Assembly (NCBI GenBank): GCA_013823855.1
Contig: PNMW01000044.1
Coordinates: 38,426-102,425 of the forward strand
Source: Lysobacteraceae bacterium
GTDB lineage: Bacteria > Pseudomonadota > Gammaproteobacteria > Nevskiales > Nevskiaceae
Length of the DNA stretch: 64,000 nt
Direction: 5' to 3'
Shown here: piece by piece, positions 55,285-64,000 of the stretch
How the letters are laid out: every line of letters begins with the position of its first letter
Numbering within the stretch: position 1 is the first letter of the stretch
Program-made: the position numbers and the translations under genes
The notes under the pieces: model-generated
Told to the model about the DNA's origin: nothing
Seen by the model: the letters and a program-made list of their open reading frames with translations, nothing else
Databases searched by the model: none

Positions 55285-56463
55285 TCAGTGGCTCAGTCGC
55301 TTGATCGCCTTGTCGAGTCCGGAAAGCGTCAGCGAGAACATCCGGTCCTGCCCCATCAGTTCGAGCGCGGCGGTGATCGACGGCGTGTACTGCCAGCGCT
55401 CCTCGTGCTCCGGATTCAGCCAGACGGTGCGCGGATAGGCATCGAGCAGGCGCTTGAACCAGACCGCGCCAGCCTCCTCGTTCCAGTGCTCGACACTGCC
55501 GCCCGGATAGAGAATCTCGTACGGGCTCATGGTCGCATCGCCGATGAAGATCACCTTGTAGTCCGGCGTGTACTTGCGCAGCACGTCGAACAGCGGGATG
55601 CGCTCGGCGTGGCGGCGGCGGTTGTCCTTCCAGACCGATTCGTAGATGAAATTGTGGAAGTAGTAGTACTCCAGGTGCTTGAACTCGGTCTTGGCGGCCG
55701 AGAACAGCTCCTCGCAGACCTTCACATGCGGATCCATCGAGCCGCCGACGTCGAGAAACAGCAGCACCTTCACCGCGTTGTGGCGCTCCGGGACCATCTT
55801 GATGTCGAGCCAGCCGGCATTGCGGGCAGTCGAGGAAATGGTGTCGTCGATGTCGAGCACGTCCGGCGAACCCTGGCGTGCGAATTTGCGCAACTTGCGC
55901 AGCGCCACCTTGATGTTGCGGGTGCCGAGCTCGACCTGATCGTCGAGGTTCTTGAACTCGCGCTTCTCCCAGACCTTGGCGGCGCGCTTCTGGCCGCCTT
56001 CGCCACCGATGCGCACGCCTTCCGGATTGAAGCCGGAATTGCCGAACGGCGAGGTCCCGCCGGTACCGATCCACTTGTTGCCGCCCTGATGGCGCTCCTT
56101 CTGTTCTTCGAGGCGCTTCTTCAGCGTTTCCATCAGTTCCTCGAAGCCACCGAGCGAAGCGATCTTGGCCTTCTCCTCGTCGGTCAGTAGCTTTTCCATC
56201 TCGCGCCGCAGCCATTCGTCCGGAATCGCGCCGCCGAGCAGGTCGAACATCGATTCCACGCCCTTGAAGTAGGCGGCGAAGGCGCGGTCGTAGCGGTCGT
56301 ACTGGCTTTCGTCCTTGACCAGGGTCATCCGCGCCAGCAGGTAGAAATCGTCGATCGAATAGACGACGACGTGCTTCTTCAACGCTTCGAGCAGGGTCAG
56401 GAATTCGCCGAGGCCCGGCTTCAGGCCGGCGGCGCGCAGGGTCAGGAAGAATCCGAAAAGCAT
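55285..56463 (-). CDS. VWA domain (CoxE-like) protein
   Basis: This 392-residue protein begins FFLTLRAAGLKPGLGEFLTLLEAL, as in CoxE-like proteins. It has a charged coiled-coil region (residues about 95-125) and a C-terminal von Willebrand A domain with a MIDAS variant DVGGSMD (DxGxS). The VWA domain is followed by HNFIYESVWKDNRRRH and FIGDATMSPYEI. Such proteins act with a MoxR AAA+ ATPase in metallo-cofactor insertion or chaperoning. A MoxR gene lies about 4 kb away at 60517-61359. It is divergent from the DNA glycosylase gene, with 65 bp between. Confidence 0.88.
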   Translation of the reverse strand: MLFGFFLTLRAAGLKPGLGEFLTLLEALKKHVVVYSIDDFYLLARMTLVKDESQYDRYDRAFAAYFKGVESMFDLLGGAIPDEWLRREMEKLLTDEEKAKIASLGGFEELMETLKKRLEEQKERHQGGNKWIGTGGTSPFGNSGFNPEGVRIGGEGGQKRAAKVWEKREFKNLDDQVELGTRNIKVALRKLRKFARQGSPDVLDIDDTISSTARNAGWLDIKMVPERHNAVKVLLFLDVGGSMDPHVKVCEELFSAAKTEFKHLEYYYFHNFIYESVWKDNRRRHAERIPLFDVLRKYTPDYKVIFIGDATMSPYEILYPGGSVEHWNEEAGAVWFKRLLDAYPRTVWLNPEHEERWQYTPSITAALELMGQDRMFSLTLSGLDKAIKRLSH

Positions 56464-56528
56464 GGCGGTCGGGGCGGAAAGGTGGCTTCAGGCATTCTAC
56501 CGCCACCATCCGCCCGCTCTGACGTCCG

Positions 56529-57176
56529 ATGATCAAACCCGCCACGATGCGTGCCGCCGAAGCCCATCTGCGCAGCGTCGACTCCCGCCTCGCCCGGCTG
56601 ATCGACCGCCACGGTCCCTGCACGATCGGCGCCCGTCGCCGCGACCCGTTCCATGTGCTGTGCAGCTCGATCATCGGCCAGCAGCTGTCGATCAAGGCTG
56701 CCGACACCATCCAGGCTCGGGTCGCTGCGCTGACCGGCGCCGGCGCGCGGTTCCTGCCGGATCACTTCATTGCCGCCGACCATGACGCGCTGCGCAGCTG
56801 CGGGCTGTCGAACGCCAAGGCCAAATGGCTGCGCGCGCTGGCCGATGCAAAGGCCAGCGGCCGGCTCGATTTCGCCAAGCTGAGGAAGCTCGACGACGAA
56901 GCGGCGATCGAGGTGCTCGACGCCCTGCCCGGCATCGGCCGCTGGACAGCCGAGATGTTCCTGATCTTCGCGCTCGACCGCCTCGACATCTTTTCGCTCG
57001 GCGATGTCGGCCTGCGCAACGGCCTCAACCGGCTGCACGGAGCAGGTTCCGGGGGCGGCGCGAAGCTCGACGATGCCGAAACCCTGGCGCGGGTCGCCTG
57101 CTGGGCGCCGTACCGGTCGGTCGGCAGCTGGTATCTGTGGCGGGTGCTGGAAAGCGATGCCGCGACGAGCGATTGA
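56529..57176 (+). CDS. DNA-3-methyladenine glycosylase (AlkA/Mag type, HhH-GPD)
   Basis: This 215-residue base-excision enzyme removes alkylated purines. It contains the HhH-GPD core: CSSIIGQQLSIKAADTI, LRSCGLSNAKAKWLRALA, then the helix-hairpin-helix LPGIGRWTAEMFLIFAL and the catalytic Asp in IFSLGDVGLRNGL. It lacks the N-terminal domain of E. coli AlkA, like Mag1-type enzymes. No DNA-repair partner is adjacent. Confidence 0.9.
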   Translation: MIKPATMRAAEAHLRSVDSRLARLIDRHGPCTIGARRRDPFHVLCSSIIGQQLSIKAADTIQARVAALTGAGARFLPDHFIAADHDALRSCGLSNAKAKWLRALADAKASGRLDFAKLRKLDDEAAIEVLDALPGIGRWTAEMFLIFALDRLDIFSLGDVGLRNGLNRLHGAGSGGGAKLDDAETLARVACWAPYRSVGSWYLWRVLESDAATSD

Positions 57177-57193
57177 CCCGCCGCCATGTGCAA

Positions 57194-57712
57194 TCAGCGC
57201 AGGATCACCGGCGCGTCCGGCATCTCGTTGCCGATATCCGGTCGTTCAGAGGCATGGCGGGCCAGCACGTCGGCCACGGTTTCGATGCCGGCGATCGCGC
57301 CTGCGGCATAGCGGCCGGCCCGGAACTCCTCGCGCATCCGTTCGCAGGCGGTCTGCCATTCGGCCGGGTCGACCCGACCATTGCCGACGCCGCGGTCGGC
57401 AACGATCTCGACCGCATGGTCGGCGTACAGCAGATAGATCAGCACGCCGTTGTTGTGCTCGGTGTCCCAGACCCGCAGACGCGAGAAGACGTCGAGCGCG
57501 CGCTCGCGCGAGGTCAGGCCGGCCCACAGTTCGCGCGGTTCAAGTGCGGCCTCAATGACGAAGCGGATTTCGCCGGCGTGGTGGCTTTCGCAGCTGCGCA
57601 CCGCCTCGGTGATCTGGTCCATCACCGCTTTCGGGAACGCGCGGCGCACCGCCAGCGTGCCGGTGAAAAGATGCCGGAACCAGCGGATGACCGGATGGGC
57701 CGTGTTGCGCAT
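57194..57712 (-). CDS. TPM domain protein (short form)
   Basis: This 172-residue protein lacks a signal peptide. It contains a TPM domain like that of the adjacent larger protein: ESHHAGEIRFVIEAALEPRELWAG, ALDVFSRLRVWDTEHNNGVLIYLLYADHAVEIVADRGVG and a C-terminal GIETVADVLARH. TPM domains occur in photosystem-repair phosphatases (TLP18.3) and in bacterial envelope proteins. Its start lies 2 bp after the upstream TPM gene's stop, so it is translationally coupled to it. Confidence 0.85.
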   Translation of the reverse strand: MRNTAHPVIRWFRHLFTGTLAVRRAFPKAVMDQITEAVRSCESHHAGEIRFVIEAALEPRELWAGLTSRERALDVFSRLRVWDTEHNNGVLIYLLYADHAVEIVADRGVGNGRVDPAEWQTACERMREEFRAGRYAAGAIAGIETVADVLARHASERPDIGNEMPDAPVILR

Positions 57713-57713
57713 C

Positions 57714-58589
57714 TCACCAGTCTCCCGAAGCACCGCCACCGCCAAAGCCACCGCCACCACCACTGAAGCCGCCGCCACCGCCAAAGCCGCCGCCGCCGAA
57801 ACCGCCGCCGTAGAAGCCACCACCACCGTGGCGTCCGCCACCGCTGCTCCAGGCGATCGCGGCAAAGATCGTGGCGACCACGGCGATCACGGCACCCGCC
57901 GCCAGCGAGGCCAGCAGCAGCCAGCCGACGAAGCCGAGAATGCCGCCGACCCCGAGCGAGGCGACGCCGGTGCCGAGCACGCGGCGCACCGCGCTCATCA
58001 CGCCCCAGACGATGATGAAAGCAACGAACAGCAGCTCGAACGGCGGATGCCTGGATGATCCGGAAGCGCCGCGGCTCGGCTTGGGCGGCGGCAGCACTTC
58101 GCCGTTGACGACCGCGATCATCCGCTCGATACCCGCTGCGATGCCGCCCGCATAGTTGCCGGTGCGGAACTGCGGCGCGATGTCCTCGCGGATGATCCGC
58201 TTGGCGACCGCGTCCGGCAGCGCGCCCTCCAGCCCGTAGCCGACCTCGATGCGCAGCTTCCGGTCGTCCTTGGCGACGATCAGGATCGCGCCGTCATCGA
58301 CACCCTTGCGGCCGAGCTTCCAGGCTTCGGCAACCCGGATGCCGTACTGCTCGATGGTCTCCGGTTCGGTGCTCGCGACCAGCAGCACGGCGACCTGGCT
58401 GCCCTTTTCCGCTTCGAGCGCGGCCAGCTTCGCCGTCAGCGCGGCGACATCATTCGGCGTCAGCGTGCCGGTCTGGTCGATGACCCGCGCCGTCAGCGCC
58501 GGTACCGGGACCTCGGCCTGCACCGCAAAACCGCCCAGCAGCAGCGCAGCGGCCAGCAGCGGCATCAGCCAGCGGCGAACGATGGGCAT
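57714..58589 (-). CDS. TPM domain membrane protein (YgcG type)
   Basis: This 291-residue protein has a signal peptide (to ...GGFAVQAE) and a TPM domain (residues about 30-165: VIDQTGTLTPNDVAAL, GSQVAVLLVASTEPETIEQYGIRVAEAWKLG, DDGAILIVAKDDRKLRIEVGYGLEG). Transmembrane segments follow, and a long Gly-rich C-terminal tail (GGGFGGGG repeats) ends GASGDW. This is the standard YgcG layout. It is preceded by lemA, its common partner, 29 bp away. Confidence 0.9.
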   Translation of the reverse strand: MPIVRRWLMPLLAAALLLGGFAVQAEVPVPALTARVIDQTGTLTPNDVAALTAKLAALEAEKGSQVAVLLVASTEPETIEQYGIRVAEAWKLGRKGVDDGAILIVAKDDRKLRIEVGYGLEGALPDAVAKRIIREDIAPQFRTGNYAGGIAAGIERMIAVVNGEVLPPPKPSRGASGSSRHPPFELLFVAFIIVWGVMSAVRRVLGTGVASLGVGGILGFVGWLLLASLAAGAVIAVVATIFAAIAWSSGGGRHGGGGFYGGGFGGGGFGGGGGFSGGGGGFGGGGASGDW

Positions 58590-58618
58590 CGCGCGGCTCG
58601 CGATGGCTCAGGCGTCGA

Positions 58619-59236
58619 TCAGGGCGCGGGAGCCGGCGCCGGGCTGGATCCGAAATCGACCTTCGGCGCGCTGGAGATCGCCTTCTCGTTCTCGACCTCG
58701 AAGCTCGGCTTGAGCTTGGCGCCGGTGGCCATCGCGGTGAGGTTCGACGGGAAGCTGCGCACGGTGGTGTTGTAGGTGGCGACCGCGTCGATGTAGCGCT
58801 TGCGCGCGACGGTGATGCGGTTCTCGGTGCCCTCGAGCTGGGCCTGCAGGTCGCGGAACAGGCCGTCGGACTTCAGCTGCGGATAGTTCTCGGTGACCAC
58901 CAGCAGTCGCGACAGCGCACCGCTCAGTTCGCCCTGGGCCTGGGTGAATTGCTTGAACGCCGCCGGATCGTTGATCAGCTCCGGCGTGGCGCTGATGCCA
59001 CCGACCTTGGCGCGCGCTTCGGTGACGCCCAGCAGCACGTCCTTTTCCTGCTCGGCGAAGCCTTTCACGGTCGACACCAGATTGGGCACCAGATCGGCGC
59101 GGCGCTGGTACTGGTTCAGCACCTCGGCCCAGGCCGACTTGATCTGCTCGTCCTGTGATTGCAGCGTGTTGTAGCCGCAGCCGGACAGCGTCAGGGTGAC
59201 GGCGATCATCAACAGCGCGGATATTCGGTTCAGCAT
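58619..59236 (-). CDS. lemA: LemA family lipoprotein
   Basis: This 205-residue protein has a lipoprotein signal with lipobox LSGC (LTLSGCGYNTLQ), then the LemA helical bundle: QDEQIKSAWAEVLNQYQRRADLVPNLVSTVKGFA, ARAKVGGI, LLVVTENYPQLKSDGLFRDLQAQLEGTENRI and YIDAVATYNTTVRSFP. It ends in an Ala/Pro tail. GAGGAG lies 7-8 nt before the ATG. The lemA-TPM-TPM unit is a common envelope-related operon of unknown function. Confidence 0.93.
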   Translation of the reverse strand: MLNRISALLMIAVTLTLSGCGYNTLQSQDEQIKSAWAEVLNQYQRRADLVPNLVSTVKGFAEQEKDVLLGVTEARAKVGGISATPELINDPAAFKQFTQAQGELSGALSRLLVVTENYPQLKSDGLFRDLQAQLEGTENRITVARKRYIDAVATYNTTVRSFPSNLTAMATGAKLKPSFEVENEKAISSAPKVDFGSSPAPAPAP

Positions 59237-59339
59237 GCGGCTCTCCTCGACATGGGACGGTCGGCGCAACCCGCCAACGTCGAGAACATGGGGATGAACC
59301 GCGGCCAGTCAAGTTCGGCGATCGCGGCAGGCGTCGGGC

Positions 59340-59930
59340 TCAGAGCGCCTCGGCCGCGACCAGCAGCTGACGCGAGAAATCGCCGAGCAGCTGCTTGCGA
59401 TCCATCGCCATCTTCCGCAGCAGCTGATAGGCCTGGTCCTCGTCCAGTTCGCGTCGTTTCATGATCAAGCCCTTGGCGCGTCCGATGTCACGCTGATCCG
59501 CCAGCCGGGTCCGCGCGTCCTGCAAGGACTTGAGCAGCTGCTGCTGCCAGTCGAACCGGGTGCTCGCGACGTCGAACAGGATGCCGAGCTGGACGCGCTC
59601 TAGATTGCCGATGACGTAGTCGCTGATGCCGACGCGGATCACCCGGCGCGTAAGCCGGGGATCGCTGCGCTCGGCCACCAGCGCCATCGGCGCCGGGTGT
59701 TCGCATTGCAGCCGGCCAAGCACTTCAAGGGCGTCATCGGTCGGCACTTCGACACAGGCGAGCACGATATCGGGCCGCATTAGCGACACCGAGGTCACGG
59801 CGGGCGTATCGATCTCGAAACAGCCTACCGGACGGTGACCCTGCGCCCGCAGCACCTTTTCCAGCGCCAGCAACGGCTTCGATGCGTCGTGCATCAGCAC
59901 CACCCGAGTTCCTGCTCTCCCTGATGCCAT
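59340..59930 (-). CDS. ANTAR domain regulator with degenerate receiver
   Basis: This 196-residue protein has a receiver-like N-domain (RVVLMHDASKPLLALEKVL; RPDIVLACVEVP) and a C-terminal ANTAR RNA-binding domain (DIGRAKGLIMKRRELDEDQAYQLLRKMAM). ANTAR proteins such as NasT antiterminate transcription by binding paired hairpins in leader RNA. The position of the phosphorylated Asp (usually LDVEMP) is Cys59 here, so control by phosphorylation is unlikely. It is divergent from the Rrf2 regulator gene, sharing a 126-bp intergenic region. No nitrate-assimilation genes are adjacent. Confidence 0.85.
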   Translation of the reverse strand: MASGRAGTRVVLMHDASKPLLALEKVLRAQGHRPVGCFEIDTPAVTSVSLMRPDIVLACVEVPTDDALEVLGRLQCEHPAPMALVAERSDPRLTRRVIRVGISDYVIGNLERVQLGILFDVASTRFDWQQQLLKSLQDARTRLADQRDIGRAKGLIMKRRELDEDQAYQLLRKMAMDRKQLLGDFSRQLLVAAEAL

Positions 59931-59972
59931 GGCTTTTCCCTGAGGGCGACGTTCTCGATAAATATTGCAATT

Positions 59973-59983
59973 CAGATGCCACT
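59973..59983. promoter_or_regulatory. candidate NsrR-like half-site
   Basis: CAGATGCCACT matches 8 of 11 positions of the NsrR half-site AAGATGCYTTT as I recall it. It lies in an AT-rich stretch between the divergent ANTAR and Rrf2 genes. A single half-site is weak evidence. Confidence 0.3.
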
Positions 59984-60056
59984 TAAAGGGGTAGCACGAA
60001 ACTGCTCGCTTCGATCATTTGCGGATAAGCTTCGTGCAGGCCGACTGGAGCCCTGC

Positions 60057-60494
60057 GTGCGACTTTCCCTCTACACCGATTACTCCCTGCGTCTGCTCGT
60101 CTATCTGGCCGGCGTCCGTGACGGCAAGCCGGTCAGTGTCGCGAGCATTGCCAGGAAGTACGCGGTTTCGACCCACCACATGCACAAGGTGGCGCAGGGG
60201 CTGCGCAAGTTCGGCTACATCGAGTCGGTCAGCGGCAGGAGCGGCGGCCTGCGTCTGGCACGGCCACCGGAAGCGCTGTCGATCGGCGACGTCGTCGAAG
60301 CGATGGAAGGCAGTGGCCAGATGGCCGACTGCGGCCGTGGCCCTTGCGTGCTGCACGGCGCCTGCCTGCTGAAGGGCGTGCTCGACCGCGCCGAGCGCGC
60401 CTTCATCGACGGCCTGAAGAAGTACAGCGTCGCCGACGTGATCCGCGGTCCGACGCTGGTTCGCCTCGAAAATCTGTTGCGGGAAGCCGCCTAG
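60057..60494 (+). CDS. nsrR: Rrf2 family Fe-S regulator, NsrR-like
   Basis: This 145-residue regulator has a winged helix-turn-helix (MRLSLYTDYSLRLLVYLA, SVASIARKYAVSTHHMHKVAQGL, GRSGGLRLARP) and three Cys at 92, 97 and 103 (CGRGPCVLHGAC). The spacing (C-x4-C-x5-C) and position match the cluster ligands of NsrR, the nitric-oxide-sensing repressor, rather than IscR. The start is GTG with GGAG 7 nt upstream. No obvious NO-detoxification gene is in the window; the divergent ANTAR gene is the nearest possible target. Confidence 0.85.
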   Translation: MRLSLYTDYSLRLLVYLAGVRDGKPVSVASIARKYAVSTHHMHKVAQGLRKFGYIESVSGRSGGLRLARPPEALSIGDVVEAMEGSGQMADCGRGPCVLHGACLLKGVLDRAERAFIDGLKKYSVADVIRGPTLVRLENLLREAA

Positions 60495-60516
60495 ACGGCC
60501 GCCCCGCTCAGGGGCT

Positions 60517-61359
<843 letters not shown>

Positions 61360-61494
61360 GGAAGCAGGTCCGGAATGAGAGAAAGTGGGAGCCCCGGCAG
61401 TTTAGCCGAACGCTCGGCGCGGTCGCCCCGACGAAGGCTTTGCTAGGATCGCAGCTGACCTACCGGATGCCGCGCGGCGGCAAGGAAAACCGAC

Positions 61495-61890
61495 ATGAAC
61501 AAGCTGCTTTTTGCGTTGCTGCTGGTGCCTGCCCTCGCATTCGCACAGACCGGCGACAACGCATCGCGAATCAAGAAGAAGGAAGCGGCGGCGGCCGAGC
61601 CGGCCGGCGAACTGGTGACGTTCACGCCGTACACGGAACTTCAGCCGCTCCCGGCGCCGCCTGCCCATGCCTGCACGCAGCCGCCAGTCGCCAAGGCCTT
61701 CGCATCGCAGAAGGAGGCCGATGCCTTCAATGCCGCGCTGAACAACTATCAGGCCTGCATGAAGAACTACGTCAATGTGAACACTGCGGCCGCCAACGCC
61801 CACGCCGAAGCGGCCAACAAGGCCGTTGCCGAAGCGAACGCCTATATCGCCGAGATCAACTCGAAGTTCTCGTCGACCGAGAAAAAGTAA
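61495..61890 (+). CDS. hypothetical small secreted protein
   Basis: This 131-residue protein has a signal peptide (MNKLLFALLLVPALAFAQTG). The mature part is helical and Ala/Asn/Lys/Glu-rich, with two Cys (HACTQPP and YQACMKNY) that may form a disulfide. It includes a long amphipathic stretch NTAAANAHAEAANKAVAEANAYIAEI. I do not recognise the family. Its composition is lower in Arg and richer in Asn than neighbours, as is common for small periplasmic proteins. It ends 11 bp before a strong shared terminator. Confidence 0.75.
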   Translation: MNKLLFALLLVPALAFAQTGDNASRIKKKEAAAAEPAGELVTFTPYTELQPLPAPPAHACTQPPVAKAFASQKEADAFNAALNNYQACMKNYVNVNTAAANAHAEAANKAVAEANAYIAEINSKFSSTEKK

Positions 61891-61901
61891 GCCGCGCCAT
61901 C

Positions 61902-61945
61902 ATCAAAAAGGCGGCGACCGGAGCTCCGGTCGCCGCCTTTTTGAT
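61902..61945. terminator. 44-bp perfectly symmetric bidirectional terminator
   Basis: The half ATCAAAAAGGCGGCGACCGG is followed by GAGC-centred symmetry and its exact reverse complement, giving a long GC stem flanked by A5 and T5 in both directions. It lies between the small secreted protein gene (ending 61890) and pgk (ending 61964, opposite strand) and can terminate both. Confidence 0.92.
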
Positions 61946-61963
61946 GCTTGCTGCCGCCGCCGA

Positions 61964-63148
61964 TCAGCCGTCGGCACGCGCTTCCAGGGCCGCCACCGCC
62001 GGCAAGGTCTTGCCTTCGAGGAATTCGAGGAAGGCACCGCCGGCCGTCGAGATGTAGCCGACCTGTTCGCCGATGCCGAACTTGGCGATCGCCGCCACCG
62101 TGTCGCCGCCGCCGGCGATCGACAGCGCCGAGGACTTCGCGATCGCCGCCGCCAGCACCTTGGTGCCGTTGGCGAACTGGTCGAACTCGAAGACGCCGAG
62201 CGGACCATTCCAGACGATGGTGCCGGCGCCGACCATGATCTCGGCCAGCTGTTTCGCGGTATCCGGGCCGATGTCGAGGATCAGGTCATCGGCGGCGACA
62301 TCGGCCGCTTTCTTGACCGTCGCTTCTGCAGTCGGTGAGAACGCTTTGGCGGTGACCACGTCGGTCGGAATCGGCACGGAAGCGCCGCGCGCCTTGAGTT
62401 TCTCGATGATCCGCCTCGCTTCCGGCACCAGATCGGCTTCCGCCAGCGACTTGCCGATCGGCAGTCCCGCCGCCAGCATGAAGGTATTGGCAATGCCGCC
62501 GCCAACCACCAGCTGATCGACCTTGTCGGCCAGCGCATCAAGAATCGTCAGCTTGGTCGACACCTTCGAGCCGCCGACGATCGCCACCAGCGGCCGCTTC
62601 GGCTGGCCAAGCGCGGCGCCCAGCGCTTCCAGTTCAGCCGCTACCAGCGGCCCGGCGCAGGCGACCTTGGCCTTCAGCGCCAGCGCATGGGTCGTGGCCT
62701 CGGCGCGGTGCGAGGTGCCGAAGGCATCATTGACATAGACATCGCAGAGCGCGGCCATCTTGGTGGCCAGCTCATCGCTGTTCTTCTTCTCGCCACGGTT
62801 ACAGCGGCAGTTCTCGAGCAGCACGACCTCGCCCGGATTCACGGTGAAGCCGCCGTCGACCCAGTTCTGGATCAGCTTCACCGGCTGGCCGAGCAGTTCG
62901 CTCATCCGGGCGGCGATCGGCGCCAGGGTGTCGGCCGGCTTGAACTCGCCCTCGGTCGGACGGCCGAGATGCGAGGTGACCATCACCGCCGCCCCTTTCG
63001 ACAGCGCCAGCCGGATGCCGGGGATCGAGGCACGGACGCGGGTGTCTTCGGTGATGTTGCCGGCGTCATCCTGCGGCGCGTTGAGATCGGCGCGGATGAA
63101 CACGCGCTGGTTGGCGAGATCGAGGTCGGCGAGCTTCTTGAATTTCAT
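61964..63148 (-). CDS. pgk: phosphoglycerate kinase
   Basis: This 394-residue glycolytic enzyme transfers the acyl phosphate of 1,3-bisphosphoglycerate to ADP. Marks: [46 protein letters not shown] (usually VRFN), [52 protein letters not shown] and the C-terminal [13 protein letters not shown]. It is complete and of usual length. It lies downstream of gap, with a terminator between them. Confidence 0.97.
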   Translation of the reverse strand: MKFKKLADLDLANQRVFIRADLNAPQDDAGNITEDTRVRASIPGIRLALSKGAAVMVTSHLGRPTEGEFKPADTLAPIAARMSELLGQPVKLIQNWVDGGFTVNPGEVVLLENCRCNRGEKKNSDELATKMAALCDVYVNDAFGTSHRAEATTHALALKAKVACAGPLVAAELEALGAALGQPKRPLVAIVGGSKVSTKLTILDALADKVDQLVVGGGIANTFMLAAGLPIGKSLAEADLVPEARRIIEKLKARGASVPIPTDVVTAKAFSPTAEATVKKAADVAADDLILDIGPDTAKQLAEIMVGAGTIVWNGPLGVFEFDQFANGTKVLAAAIAKSSALSIAGGGDTVAAIAKFGIGEQVGYISTAGGAFLEFLEGKTLPAVAALEARADG

Positions 63149-63194
63149 GTTCGGAATCCGGGGTTCAGCTTCGGGGAGGCAGGAATCGTCGGGC

Positions 63195-63238
63195 AAAAGA
63201 AAAGGGAACCGGAAATCGCGTGACGATTCCCGGTTCCC
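63195..63238 (-). terminator. rho-independent terminator after gap
   Basis: On the minus strand GGGAACCGGGAATCG pairs with CGATTTCCGGTTCCC (one mismatch, CACG-type loop) and is followed by TTTTCTTTT. It lies in the 125-bp gap-pgk interval and should stop or attenuate gap transcripts. Confidence 0.85.
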
Positions 63239-63273
63239 CGTTCGGCTTCCCGTGCTGGGCGCGAGCGGCTGGC

Positions 63274-64000
<727 letters not shown>

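Noticed and set aside
57714..57830. Apparent tandem DNA repeat of GCC/CCACC units
   Set aside because: It encodes the Gly-rich tail normal for YgcG-type TPM proteins.

Overview
The window is 64 kb of high-GC DNA, densely packed with genes and with few mobile sequences. It looks like a chromosomal segment of a gammaproteobacterium. Supporting this are the order pilMNOPQ-aroK-aroB with mrcA (PBP1A) divergent from pilM, gltB/gltD, a coq7-type ubiquinone hydroxylase, a gap-pgk pair, a DEAD-box helicase of the DeaD/CsdA type and a tRNA-Arg(CCG). GC content and gene mix suggest a Nevskiales/Xanthomonadales-like lineage. This is an inference from gene content, not a phylogenetic result.

Layout. 1-3.5 kb: a gene tail, a terminator, a small unknown protein, two glycine-zipper envelope proteins and deaD. 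3.7-5.3 kb: two convergent small genes with a 337-bp MITE-like element between them; the element has 30-bp terminal inverted repeats and internal palindromes. 5.4-15 kb: an accessory metabolic block with a secreted S9 peptidase, an SGNH lipoprotein, an HCCA-isomerase-like protein, PanE, a TetR/MFS efflux pair sharing the palindromic operator CTACC-N4-GGTAG, and an acyl-CoA ligase. About 900 bp without a gene follow, then tRNA-Arg. 16.2-22.7 kb: a patatin lipase, a truncated DUF3427 remnant, DUF2256 plus an Fe-S photolyase, and a compact TetR-controlled operon. The operon encodes a PF10118 protein with a complete di-iron-like ligand set and two styrene-oxide-isomerase-like membrane proteins. 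22.7-25.2 kb: a TIGR01777 epimerase, PdeM and a TorF porin.

25.3-37.4 kb: mrcA and a coupled unknown gene, the type IV pilus assembly operon running into shikimate genes and dgt, then a solitary REP-associated transposase. 37.6-44.5 kb: gltB and gltD with a secreted unknown protein between them. 44.5-55.2 kb: an Ala/Pro-rich unknown, YceH, Coq7, an M28 peptidase, a FadE-like protein with an eroded active site, GlpD, a RES-Xre toxin-antitoxin pair, SanA and MAPEG. 55.3-61.4 kb: a CoxE-like VWA protein, a DNA glycosylase, two TPM proteins, LemA, an ANTAR protein with a degenerate receiver, an NsrR-like Rrf2 regulator and a MoxR ATPase. 61.5-64 kb: a small secreted protein, pgk and the 3' part of gap.

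The best candidate for something undescribed is the 20.07-22.66 kb operon. A ferritin-like di-iron pattern (E, ExxH, E, ExxH) sits in a protein usually called a metal-dependent hydrolase. It is translationally coupled to two StyC-like membrane proteins that keep the heme-ligand His and the Asn but lack the Asp and Tyr of styrene oxide isomerase. By analogy with styrene monooxygenase plus StyC, it could be an oxygenation-isomerisation module. Function names rest on motifs and remembered family patterns; no database search was run.
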